NCBI GenBank assembly: GCA_023101725.1
Contig: JALJCO010010517.1
Coordinates: 310,001 to 374,000 of the forward strand
From: Atherinomorus stipes
Taxonomy: Eukaryota; Chordata; Actinopteri; Atheriniformes; Atherinidae
Direction of reading: 5' to 3'
DNA: 64,000 bases
The stretch's first letter is position 1, and every line of letters starts with the position of its first letter. Under the pieces are notes generated by a model that made no database searches, was not told where the DNA came from, and worked only from the letters and a program-made list of their open reading frames with translations. Shown here in pieces: positions 44,513-53,895 of the stretch. The translations under genes were made by a program, and so were the position numbers.

Positions 44513-45968
44513 CAGTGTTGTTTTTGGCAGCTATCTGAGTTTTGGTCTTAGTCTTTCTGACGAAAATTCTTATTAGTTTTAATCATATTTTAGTCAATCC
44601 TGTATCTGATAGTTTTAGTCTAGTTTTAGTCAACGAAATTAAAAACGTTTTAGTCTAGTTTTTGTCAGGTAGGCTATATTAAAAAAAAAAATAAAATAAA
44701 ATAAAATAACTGGCCACTAAGGAGACCATGCTGCCGGTTACATTTGAGCATATACAGTAGGTTTGTATATGAAAACAGAAAGAAAGACTATGTTCCATTG
44801 CAAGTGAAGACAGCAGTTAATGGTGAGGGGAGTGAGTTGCGTTGTCTTGTATTATAATCATGTGGCACCTGAAAGTTTAATTTTGTTGTTTTATTATATT
44901 GTGTATCTTTTCTTTACCTGCCAAGGGGACTGCTGATGCTAATTAGCTTACTAATGACAATTCAACATGTTGCTATATGTTCATTAATATGTACTGTCCC
45001 TGTCAAAAAAAAAAGTTTGAAGATAGAATAAATTTTAAAGCTTCTCATAAAAATACTGAATGCAAAAACGTTTTTGACACACAAACCATCAATTTATTGC
45101 AAAATTAAGGTAAAATATAGGGCTGCAAATATCTTAAATTACTAACCATTTGGGAGTCGAAACAGCCGGCTCTTTAAGAACCGACTCAAAAGAGCCGACT
45201 CTTTAGGAACCGGATCAAAAAGACCGGCTCTCTGAAAAGAGACGAACTTCCCACCGTTTGAACGGCGCAGCCAAGCAGGTGTGTTCACCGGAGTCCCTCA
45301 GCAGTTCAGATACCCGACGGTAACACGCAAAAACGCTGTTTAGCAGATAGAAATGACAAAGATTAATATCATGGTTAAGGTGTGGGCGGTTATTTATGTA
45401 GTTCGGGCGGGTGGTGGTGAGAATATGTTTCTTTTTCGTTGGACAAGACGCGTTTTAAACATCTAACGTTGGGATGGTTTCCAGATCAGGCAGAGACAGA
45501 GGCACTGCTGGTAATGGGAACAGCGAACACTGTTACAACCAGGGATGATGATCTTTTATGCTGGAATCTCTGAATCAAATAGATGAAGCCCCTACGTGGC
45601 AAAATGACAGAGACTGCTGTGAATTTAAGATATTAATGTGCGACATGCGGGTCAGGTTTGACAGGAAGAGCCGCGGTTCGCGGGTCTCGGTTCGGGCGGA
45701 TGCGAGTAAGGATGCAACTACTTTTTAACTTTTGACAGACAGATTAATGCAGAATAGGTGGACATTTCCTGCATTATGAACGTCTGACAGACCAGAGATT
45801 CACATTTTCCTCCAGTCTCGTCTCGTCAATGAAAATTTACACACGTCCCGTCATGTTTTAGTCATCAGAGAGACATGTTTAGCTCGTCATCGTGTCGTCA
45901 TCGTCATGAAAAAAAGGGGCGTCAACGAAATGATTTCGTCATCGTCACCGTTAACGAAAACAACACTG
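44513..45968. mobile_element. hAT element with perfect 8-bp target duplication
   Basis: CGTTTCTC occurs at 44505-44512 and again at 45969-45976, the 8-bp duplication diagnostic of hAT. The ends are CAGTGTTGTTTTTGGC and (reverse complement) CAGTGTTGTTTTCGTTAACG. Subterminal GTTTTAGTC/GACTAAAA-type and CGTCATCGTC words abound. An internal palindromic cluster of GAGCCGGCTCTTT-like words lies at 45165-45235. No transposase frame was recognised in the 1456 bp. Confidence 0.93.
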
Positions 45969-45974
45969 CGTTTC

Positions 45975-46830
45975 TCATCATGTTCGTGTCTTTTATCTCT
46001 GAGGGAAACTGATGTTTGTGATGATTCCAGTTTATGATTTTTCCCGTTGTGTGCGAGTGTTTGGCTGCGGACAAAGACTCGGGTTTCCAATTAGTACTTC
46101 ATCATCATCATCGCTCTTTCTGTACCGCTCCGGTCAGATGAAGACAGATCTAACGTGCAGAACTAGTGTAATATATCTTTAGTATTAACTGTTAGCTAAA
46201 TTGGGGTCATGGGTGAAGTAAATAATTCAGGGAAACTTGTTGCTGGAATATGATGCTGTTTTCTTCTTAAACTGGATTCATACTCGGGCTGCATCAGTGT
46301 CTGTGTCAGGTTGGTGACGCCGTCACCACCGTACGTCCTGTATAGATCCACAGAGACTCAATACAAACTTCTTCAAGCCTGACGTGCAGAACACAACAAC
46401 TCTTCTTTTACTCCAACATGAGTGTGTGGGGAAGGGGCGTGTCTGCAGGTTACTGCTGAGTGTATGGGCGAGTGTTTCCAGGTATCTCCGTATCACTCCA
46501 CCTCCTTTCCGCGAGAGCACCATGACAACAGAAGCACATAGTAACAAGCGTGCCTTATGGTCCCGCCCACCGAACCTCAGTCATTGTATGGCAGTGCTAA
46601 CAGTAGTGCTAACTCGTAGTGCCTGCTATTCTACCACAAGGCTGAGTTAAGGCGAACGATCCTTTCATACAGTATTCAGGTACTTAGAGTCTGACTAAAA
46701 AGGGACCAAAAGTTGCCGGGAATTTCATGCCACTGGCACTTTAAAGAAAGGTATGGTAACAGTTAACAAGTGCTTGGTAAGAGCTTTTTCTTTATGTACA
46801 GTGGGTTTAGATGACCAGAGGTGCTACATG
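45975..46830. other. Non-coding stretch, nothing recognised
   Basis: No gene or complete element was recognised. CACTTTAAAG near 46735 could be one end of another TTAA element. Confidence 0.35.
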
Positions 46831-46836
46831 ATCAAA

Positions 46837-47326
46837 AGCCCCGTTTCCACCAGCGGGTCTGGGTCGGGTCGGGCCGGATCGGTCCACGTTTTTTTGCGTC
46901 TCCACAGATAAAAACTGGGACGGGCACCCTTATATCCGACCCGACCTGGCCTACTTTTTTGGCACCCTTCAGTAGGGGTACTGATCTAACTGATCCGGAC
47001 CAAAGAGGTGGAGCTAACACAAAGCAATACATTGATTTCTTGAAAAATCTCACTTCCCGCGTGACCAAGCGTAAAAACAAATTCGGGGTGACTCCTTTTG
47101 TTTGTGTCACGTTTGGCGCGGTGTTTTGGTTAAACGGCGTTGCACTGCGATGATGTCACGTGATTTCGTAGCAGCGCTGTCCAGCTAATTCTCCACCTCC
47201 AGAGCAGAGTAAGGGTACAGGTTGCTGTGGGGACGCAGCGTGAAATTAACACATCCGTACCAAAACCCACCTGATCCGGCCTGGCCCGATCTGACCCGAC
47301 CCAGACCCGCGGGTGGAAACAGGGCT
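46837..47326. mobile_element. MITE with GCCCCGTTTCCACC ends
   Basis: AGCCCCGTTTCCACCAGCGG and (reverse complement of the right end) AGCCCTGTTTCCACCCGCGG start matched inverted repeats that continue with GGTCTGGGTCGGGTC on both sides, about 45 bases in all. AAA flanks both ends, perhaps a 3-bp duplication as in Harbinger. CpG-rich ends and no coding content (the 110- and 92-codon frames are compositional). Confidence 0.88.
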
Positions 47327-47479
47327 AAACTGAACCAAAACCAGCTGTCAGAAAATGGATAGCATGGACTTTCAGAGATCAACAGCATAAGGGTTCTGAT
47401 GTTAGTCCACAATGTTGTCCATGTAAGCTGGAACTGTTTTCCTTTTCTAATTTCACTGTGCCATCAAAGCAAGTCAGGA

Positions 47480-47636
47480 ACACCGAGTTTTAACCCCTTG
47501 AAGGAATAGTAAACCCACAGAATGATGGTTCTTCATCTTCTACTCACCCTCATGCTGAGAAAGACTCTGGAGCACTTTTTTAATGCAACCGGAGATCGGA
47601 TAGGTTTTCTTTTTCCCCAACTTTCATAAAATGGAG
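47480..47636. mobile_element. Single-arm fragment of the GGAATAGTTCACCC TTAA foldback family
   Basis: AAGGAATAGTAAACCCACAG, GACTCTGGAGCACTTTTTTAAT, CAACCGGAGATCGG and CTTTCATA match the left arm of 35061-35952. It is cut by a hAT end at 47637. Confidence 0.8.
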
Positions 47637-47769
47637 TAGGGATGCACAAATAATCTGCCCCCTATCGGTATCGGCTGTAGCGACCCACATATCCTTTGTC
47701 ATTTCCTTTTATATATCGGCCTTAAAATTGAATATCAGACATCGGCCACCCCACCGATATTTAACCAAT
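47637..47769. mobile_element. hAT terminal fragment (TAGGGATGCAC)
   Basis: TAGGGATGCACAAATAATC, then CTATCGGTATCGGC and ATCGGCC words typical of hAT ends. It is interrupted at 47770 by the CAGGGCCC element. Confidence 0.55.
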
Positions 47770-48090
47770 CAGGGCCCAGTTGTTCAAAACTGGGTTATTT
47801 TTTAACCAGCCGTTAAATACATTTAGCCGACCGTTAACTTTAACAGTCCGGTTATGTTGTTGTTCAAAACTCAGTTAATTTTAACCGTGTGTTTTCTTAA
47901 CGTTAAAGTTAACACACCTACACACTAAAAACTGCTGGGTTAAAAATAACCCAATTTGGGTTGTTCTGCAACCCAGCTGCTGGGTCCAATATGGACCGAT
48001 CCAGCACTGGGTTATATTAACCCAGCGAGGTTGGGTTATGGATTTGACCCAGCATATTGGGTTATATTTTCTACCCAAAAAATGGGTTAA

Positions 48091-48275
48091 AATGACCCAA
48101 CTTTATAGTTAAAGCTACCCAAAAGTGGATTAAAAAATTAACCCAAAATTTGGGTTATTAAACTACTTACAATTGGGTTAAAATGACCCAACTTTATAGT
48201 TAAAGCTACCCAAAAGTGGATTAAAAAAATAAACCCAAAATTTGGGTTATTAAACTACTTACAATTGGGTTAAAA
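48091..48275. repeat. 91-92-bp tandem duplication in the subterminal region
   Basis: AATGACCCAACTTTATAG... at 48091 recurs at 48182 almost unchanged (one added A), and the next period starts at 48274. Units contain AACCCAAAATTTGGGTT palindromes. Confidence 0.9.
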
Positions 48276-48340
48276 TGACATTCTACTCTAAATCTGGAAT
48301 TATGTCATAAAAATAACACACATAATGTTTCAGTCAGGCT

Positions 48341-48346
48341 TTTATT
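48341..48346 (-). terminator. Candidate poly(A) signal AATAAA of the inner element's gene
   Basis: The minus strand reads TGTCAATAAAAGCCTG about 160 bases after the stop codon at 48505 and about 390 bases before the element's left terminus. Confidence 0.5.
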
Positions 48347-48504
48347 GACAAAGCAAAATACAATGTTTGTAACAAAATGAAAAACAAAAAGATAATTCAA
48401 ATTAATTATTTAATAGATGGTACTTTGAAGCTAATATAGCGTAAAAATATGTTCCACAACACCCCTCAACTGCACTTGAATGAGATGGGTGTTCAATGGC
48501 TGTC

Positions 48505-48597
48505 CTATTTGTTACCAGTTATACTTGGGCAGCTTGACACTCCTCCGCCACAATAAGAACATCCTTGGATGAGGCACTCCACCATGTCTGCTCCAAT
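48505..48597 (-). pseudogene. Candidate last coding exon of the inner transposon's gene
   Basis: The minus strand shows an acceptor CTTCTTTGCAG at 48598-48608. An open frame of 30 codons follows, reading IGADMVECLIQGCSYCGGGV and ending in SSCPSITGNK with a TAG at 48505. Four cysteines in CxxxCxxC-like spacing could bind a metal. About 160 bases further on comes AATAAA. The upstream intronic side contains a second possible coding stretch (about 48770-48660, with EKGGLYWRDGNYLLVSMLS). I recognise no family. The whole assignment is inference from splice-like signals, frame and position inside the element. Confidence 0.35.
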
Positions 48598-48913
48598 CTG
48601 CAAAGAAGCATGAAAACAAAGAGGGCATAAAAAATCTTGAAACCAACAATCACTGGTGTCCCATGTTTACAGTACATCCTCTATTCTATTACAAGCTGTC
48701 CCTCCGTTAATTTCTGGGGATAGCATTGAGACAAGTAAATAGTTTCCGTCCCTCCAGTACAAGCCTCCTTTTTCCAATGAGAGGCAATTGCTCAGTCATC
48801 TTCTTTTCAGGGGGAGAAGTCGCTATTGGCTGGCCCACGTCACCGGAGACCGCTAAATGACATCACCGCGCCAGATGATCGACGCGCGGTACCATTTAAA
48901 AACACTTCATCTA

Positions 48914-48917
<4 letters not shown>

Positions 48918-48959
<42 letters not shown>
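48918..48959. repeat. (TA)21 microsatellite
   Basis: A perfect TA array inside the inner element. Confidence 0.95.
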
Positions 48960-48963
<4 letters not shown>

Positions 48964-49224
48964 TGGCATGCTTCATTGCTCATTTACAAGGGCACTGAAG
49001 GGGTGACATGCACATTTGAGTCATGGTGCAAAGAAGACCCAGTTGTGCCACAAGACATCATGGGAAATAATCTGGATGAGGGGGCGTGGTCATCTTACAG
49101 CAACTCAGAAGGGCCGCTGTCTGCAAAGGGACAGCGTAAAAAGTGAGAGCACCAGGAAACAGGGAGGGAGGAGCCGATGGCAGGCAGCATCCGATGAACA
49201 GACGGAGAGCAATATAAACTTGAT

Positions 49225-49340
49225 GTGTCTCCATGAACACCAGAAAAAGTCACTAGTCACTTTTTCTGAAAATAAGTCACTAGAGAGGTCTGAAAAGTCG
49301 CTAAATATAGCGACAAAGTCTCTAAGTTGGCAACAATGAG
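49225..49340 (-). mobile_element. hAT-like end (GTTGCCAACTTAG)
   Basis: The minus strand reads TTGTTGCCAACTTAGAGACTT, then TTTGTCGCTATATTTAGCGAC and GACTTATTTTC. This resembles a common teleost hAT terminus built on AGTCGCTA words. GTCGCTA also appears near 48820, which may be the other side. Confidence 0.4.
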
Positions 49341-49444
49341 CTTCTGTTTGCTATGCCTGCCCCTAGCTAGCTGACACGAAGGCAGGAACACTGTACACCC
49401 TCTTCCTGCAGAGTGAGGAATCTAAACCAAAACACAGCAGCAAC

Positions 49445-49735
49445 ATGGTTACTACCGGCACCGATAAACAGAGAAGAAAGTTTAGTGTGAAATGAAAGAA
49501 CCCGTCCTGCAGTATGCACTCAAACATTCTGGAGCGAAAGCTGCAAAACACTTTGATGTTGTGACCTAAGACAAATCAGGTATTGGAAAAAGCAACAGAA
49601 CAACCTGTTCGGACTCCAGAATTGAGAAAAGCCGAGTGGAGGGAAAAAGTCAGCCAGGACTTGGAGATAGCGCTTATCGATTGGATTCATGACATGCGAG
49701 AGAAACACAAAAGAGGTGATTGTACTGTACTGCAC
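49445..49735 (+). pseudogene. Pogo-like transposase N-terminal domain remnant
   Basis: From the ATG at 49445 the plus strand encodes MVTTGTDKQRRKFSV. After a one-base loss come EPVLQYALKHSGAKAAKHFD and, in the next register, RQIRYWKKQQN. This matches the Brinker-like helix-turn-helix found at the start of pogo-type transposases (R-R-x-F/Y...A...G...AA..F.V....R.W.K.). It is followed by LEIALIDWIHDMREKHKR, matching the CENP-B-type second helix-turn-helix (L...L..WI...R). At least two frameshifts and a stop disrupt the gene, and the DDE catalytic domain is absent. Together these two domains would bind the element's ends. It probably arrived as a separate insertion, because it is on the opposite strand to the inner element's gene. 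Confidence 0.65.
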
Positions 49736-49800
49736 TGCTTTAAGTTTTTTATGCAGCAATTTTCAAGAGATGAGCCCAGTAAATTTTACTGGTTTCAACC

Positions 49801-50910
49801 TAGGGGTTTTAACGGTACACAAAATTCATGGCTCGGTATGTACCTCAGTACACAAGTCACGTTTTGTTTTGTTTTTTCTTGGCAAAGTAGTAGAAAAAAA
49901 TACAAATGTTTAATTTACAAGTTCACTAAAATTTAACATTAAATCTATTTGTTTTTTGCCATCTTGTTTGAATGAAAAAAATAACCATAAATAAAATACT
50001 TTAAAATAAAATCCTGCTGTTTTTTACACTTTTTAATGAAAAATTAAAAATAAAATATGCCTTCACTTCTGAAAGTGACATCATCTGAGTTTTAAGAGCA
50101 GCATTTAACAGAAACAGCTCCACTTTCATTTCACTTATCCTCATCACAAAAACTAAACATCACAGCAGGTTACTTTATTGGTCAGATTGTTTCTTATATA
50201 TGCTATTTTTTTTATTCAGGCATACTACTGTTTTTACACTTGTTTGCGCTAAATTAGTCTGTTTACTAGCCGTACCAGTGACATTCTAACTTGTGTGGTG
50301 TCGCTTTACATGTGTTAACATGTTGGAAGTGTACATACCCGAATGAGTCGGCATGCTGCTTTTGTTTTGTCAACTTCTTTCTCCCTCCACCCTCTTCATC
50401 AAAACCAAGGCGCTTCTAGACAGTGATGGCGCTTCCTCTAGCTCAACTAGCTTACATGCCATGTTGTTAGAAACAGGATGGTAAGCATGCTGCACCAAGG
50501 GGAGGTGAACTTTAACTGGTCTGTCAGTCAATTATGCCCGTTGGCATGCAAAAAACACTTAAGAGCTAAATAAACAAATCCTGCGCCCAACAGGTCGGTC
50601 CAGGGTCGTGCCACACCGAGAGTAGTGTACCAGTGGGGGCACTGCTGGTGCATGAATGCGCGTGAATGTTCCGGTGGTGGTCAGAGGGGCCGTAGGCGCG
50701 AAATGGCTGCCACGCTTCCATCAGTCTGCCTCAGGGCAGCTTTGCCTACATACAAAGCTTACCATCACCAAGTATGAATGAGGAGTGAATGAATAATGGA
50801 CCTACTGTGAGCACTTTGAGTGCCTTGAAAAGCGCGATATAAATCTAATCCATTATTATATCATTATTACCGATTGGTTCGACACAGCTACTTGTACTGT
50901 TACAGATCTA
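49801..50910. mobile_element. hAT element (TAGGGCTGTAACGGTAC family), copy 2, inverted and interrupted
   Basis: The left end TAGGGGTTTTAACGGTACAC and the right end (reverse complement TAGATCTGTAACAGTACA) match those of 21492-22743. The internal words GTTGGGCGCAGGATTTGTTTA and CCATCCTGTTTCTAACAAC are shared, inverted. Flanks TTTCAACC and GTTCAAAC match at 6 of 8, a decayed 8-bp duplication. It is interrupted by an L2-like tail (about 50636-50872). Confidence 0.82.
50636..50872 (+). mobile_element. L2-like LINE 3' tail inserted in a hAT
   Basis: Ends GAGCACTTTGAGTGCCTTG, AAAAGCGCGATATAAATC, TAATCCATTATTATATCATTATTA, the usual L2-type 3' end. Comparison with the uninterrupted hAT copy at 21492 shows it sits between GAGAGTAGTGTAC and ACCGATTGGTTCG. 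TACC may be a short duplication. Confidence 0.8.
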
Positions 50911-51001
50911 GTTCAAACTGACAAAATGTTGATTTATTCATTGTGATCCATTTGAAAAATAGAAATACAAGCCTCTCTAATAATAAAAGCCCGGTCCTCG
51001 G

Positions 51002-51632
51002 TAGGGATGGTGAAAACGAAGCTTCATGAGACAGACATTTGGCACAGCTGCCAAGAGATTGACATGAAGTCTCGAGACATTTGAGACAGTCAGTATGAGC
51101 TCCATCTGCTGGCTGCAGATGTGTACTGCAGCTGAGGGAAGCTCTGCCTGGAGCCGTCTTGACTCTGACACAGTGTATAATAAAAGATACGTTATCAACC
51201 GGCCCTGCGACAGACTGGCGACCTGTCCAGGGTGTACCCCGCCTCTCGCCTGATAATAGCTGGGATAGGCTCCAGCAACCCCCGCGACCCTGGACTGGAT
51301 AAGCGGTACAGAAAATGACTGACTGACTGACGTTATCAACCTTCTGTTAGTGTTTCCTTTGTGGTTAATATCTTGAAATGATCCTCTGTGATAAATTACG
51401 TATTTTTCAACAAATTCACAAGCGATTGGAACCTGTATTAAGCACTGACAGATTAATAAACCCAGTCTCTTCGAGATTTCAGCTCGACACTCGCTGATGA
51501 CGTAACCAGGCCTCGGTTTGTGTGGTCACATGGCTTTTGGCATGCTGACACTTCCACCAAAACAGCGGTAGCGAGACTTCCGGCGGAGATCGAGGCGGAG
51601 TCCAGCAGACGGGCTCGAGCATAACATCCCTA
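51002..51632. mobile_element. hAT MITE (TAGGGATGGTG) with 8-bp duplication
   Basis: Flanks GTCCTCGG (50994-51001) and GTCCTTGG (51633-51640) match at 7 of 8. The ends are TAGGGATGGTGAAAACG and (reverse complement) TAGGGATGTTATGCTCG. GCTTCATGAGAC and TCTCGAGACATTTGAGAC words recur inside. Interrupted by a non-LTR tail at 51201-51329. Confidence 0.85.
51201..51329 (+). mobile_element. 5'-truncated non-LTR tail with perfect 12-bp duplication
   Basis: ACGTTATCAACC is found at 51189-51200 and 51330-51341. The insert carries GGCGACCTGTCCAGGGTGTA, TGGGATAGGCTCCAGCAACC and GATAAGCGGTACAG, ending in TGAC repeats. It is the same family as 11130-11331, with a TGAC tail here and GAAT there. Confidence 0.92.
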
Positions 51633-51702
51633 GTCCTTGGTGCCCGGAAACTAATAAAAACCCCGGTCACTTTTAGAGGATTTACGGTATATTTCTACTC
51701 AC

Positions 51703-51799
51703 AAGCTGGACGTCACCTGGAGCATCAGTTGTCTTTCTGACTCTGTAGGATGCAGCTAGGAGGAGCACCAACAGCCACTGTAGAGCCACGTCACAATAT
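51703..51799 (-). pseudogene. Candidate internal exon (hydrophobic) of the inner transposon's gene
   Basis: The minus strand shows the acceptor ACTTTTACAG and then 97 bases open in one frame. It reads VALQWLLVLLLAASYRVRKT, then TDAPGDVQL, to a strong donor GTGAGTAG at 51702. The LLVLLLAAS core looks like a signal peptide or membrane segment. It is the fourth exon-like block counting from the right end. The phase relative to the previous block is uncertain. Confidence 0.35.
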
Positions 51800-52084
51800 C
51801 TGTAAAAGTTAAATTTTTGTCAAACTTCCTACAAATGCACATGAAGCATAAAGTAAAATGTTAGACCAAATGCACTGGTGTAAACAATTTAGTACTTTAG
51901 GATTTTTACAACAGTATATCAGACAGATTAAAGCCCAGCAGGACGCTTAAGTGGATCTGTGGCAAATATTTCAGCTTGTTTTATCTTTAGAGGTTAAAAT
52001 ATTTCATGAGGTTCAGTTCAGTTCAGTTTATTATCAGACTCATGTCCATAAAAAAAGCAAACAGACAAACGTTGTTTCACTCAC

Positions 52085-52167
52085 CGTCCCTTTCAGTGAC
52101 CTCTTCTCCAGTGGAAACGCTTTGGACCTTTCACAGCATACTGGCCATCTCACTTTCATCTGAGTCT
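52085..52167 (-). pseudogene. Candidate internal exon of the inner transposon's gene
   Basis: The minus strand shows a CAGGCAG acceptor region at 52168-52178, and 83 bases later a strong donor GTGAGTG at 52084. In the register set by the previous exon it starts GDSDESEMASML and then meets a TGA. In another register (MKVRWPVCCERSKAFPLEKR) it is fully open. Either the acceptor used is different (ACTCAG at about 52162) or the copy is mutated. Confidence 0.35.
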
Positions 52168-52274
52168 CTGCCTGGTCAGACAACATCCGGGGCAACACAC
52201 ATGATAACATCATGTCACAGTTAACTCGGATCAGTTCAGTTCAATCTCAGAGCATTACTGTCTCTGTTTCTTAC

Positions 52275-52346
52275 CCTGGGACGTCCTCGGCTGTAGTTAA
52301 ACTTGGGAAAGATGCTGTTCCACAGTGACCGATGAAGCTTTTGAAG
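52275..52346 (-). pseudogene. Candidate second exon of the inner transposon's gene
   Basis: The minus strand shows TTTATTTACAG at 52347-52357, a 72-base exon (24 codons, phase-symmetric), and the donor GTAAGAAAC at 52274. Joined to the first exon (ATGGCACG) it reads MARFKSFIGHCGTASFPS, then LTTAEDVP, without a stop. Excellent acceptor and donor plus a kept frame make this the best-supported exon of the set. Confidence 0.5.
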
Positions 52347-52761
52347 CTGTAAATAAAACAGAACAGTAAAATGAGTGATTAGGTGTCTATAGTCCGTTTC
52401 TGCTCCTTAGCCTGACAGAGTACTCCCTTTTAGCAAGGACCATAGTGCCTGTAGTCAAGACAAACGGGAAAAAAGCCTGTTGATGACGTCTACTACACTC
52501 AGTAACTTTTATATATCACGTGAAAAACATCATGTAAACCATTGTTACATCACGTTAACCAGAGTAAAACTATGAAGCTAACATAGCGACATGCTAGTAT
52601 TAGCAACCGAAGCTAGCTTAACCTCCCTCTATTTCCACACATACCAGTGTAAATGTAACTGAAAATAACCATCAAAACAAACCAACAAACAAGTATTTAT
52701 GGGCATCTGTGTACCTATGTCACCGGTAATGGCTCAGCGAACAGTCTATTTAGCGAACAGT

Positions 52762-53345
52762 ATTTCGGCTGCGTCCACACTCTGCCCGTTTGGTCCGTTT
52801 AAACGGACCGTGGTCAGACTCCACGGATAGTCCGCTTCGTTTGCTGCAGTCTGAACACCAACCATACTCTGCTGCGCACATAAGAACCGGACTCTGGTCC
52901 GCCTGAAAACCGGGGGTCTCGGTTCACTTGCAAACAGACTATCCAGCGCACCTAATGGAAGTGACGTCTGTCGGACTCGGCCACAATAAAGCAGCAGAAG
53001 AAGAAGTAGGGGGAAGTTGGGTAGATTATCTTTTGGTTCGGCGGGAAAATCGAGCAAACAGCGCGTTTTTGAAGAAGCTGAGGTCAAAACAACAACGAAA
53101 AACAACTGGAACATGTGTAGACAAAGATGGAGTGGGCAAATAATTAGAAGCAGGAAGATTTCCGCTTAAATCACGAAGTCCGGTTTTCTTCTTCCTGCTT
53201 TTTCACCTTCATCAGCGGTTGTATTACGGAGCGTCGCCCCCTACCGGGGAGTTGTTTAACTACAATGCTTTAACCAGGCGGTTTGGTCCGCTTCAGTTAG
53301 TGCAGTTCGACCGCGAACCGAAGCGACGAAAGGTCCGACATTTTT
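52762..53345 (-). mobile_element. CpG-rich MITE family (GGACCAGAGTCTG), copy B
   Basis: Inverted relative to copy A (17968-18480). The ends CTGCGTCCACACTCTG and (reverse complement) TGTCGGACCTTTCGTCGC are not matched inverted repeats, but GTCCGTTT/GCGGACC words recur near both. It separates the first and second candidate exons of the inner element. Frames of 122 and 71 codons here are compositional. Confidence 0.8.
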
Positions 53346-53349
53346 CAGA

Positions 53350-53810
53350 AATCCCCGCCCAATCGTACTGAGGTCCCGGACGTACCCAGCATGAAGCCAC
53401 CGTTTACCCTCCAGTCTGACAGTCTTAGCTTCCTCTGTTCACTGACTGGGCTGCTCCTGCCATCTTCTGGCGGGCTGGAAGCAGTAAAAACTACTCGAAC
53501 ATGACCTGGATTTAGGAGAGCATTTAAACAATTGTAAATAGAAATGAGGGAGAAATTAACGAAATAAAATTTCCCTTCAATTGTAGAAAGAGTCTTGCTT
53601 AGCTTTAAAGTAACCAATTAATTAAAAAAATGAGAAGTCAAATGCCAATGATTAGAAGCTAGCATGGTGTCTTGGTACCCATAAGCAGTTGTGATTGCTA
53701 GCTAAAGCTAACAGTTAAAAAGATATTAGTGTGTGGAGATAAATGTCTAAAATTAGCTCACGTTAATTCATTCTCAGCTCCACATCTTCATACAGATAAA
53801 AGACTTTCTT
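53350..53810. other. Intron-like non-coding part of the inner element
   Basis: No repeat or frame was recognised. It lies between candidate exons 1 and 2. Confidence 0.4.
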
Positions 53811-53812
53811 AC

Positions 53813-53895
53813 CGTGCCATATTTCAAGCGGTTCAGTGTCGTCTGATCAGGTCATTGTCTTGTTAAAGATGGCGGACTGAAGAGAGGGACGACAA
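53813..53895 (-). pseudogene. Candidate first exon of the inner transposon's gene
   Basis: The minus strand, starting about 140 bases inside the right terminus, has a leader (GAGCCTTGTCGTCCCTCTC ... TCCGCCATCTTTAAC). It is followed by AATATGGCACG and a consensus donor GTAAGAAAG at 53812. The ATG at 53820 gives M-A-R, and its 8 coding bases join in frame to the exon at 52346. The CGCCATCTT word near 53870 is a YY1-like core often found at TATA-less promoters. Confidence 0.45.

Noticed and set aside
46821..47153. 110-codon frame and the opposing 92-codon frame
   Set aside because: Lie in the CpG-rich inverted ends of a MITE. No domain.
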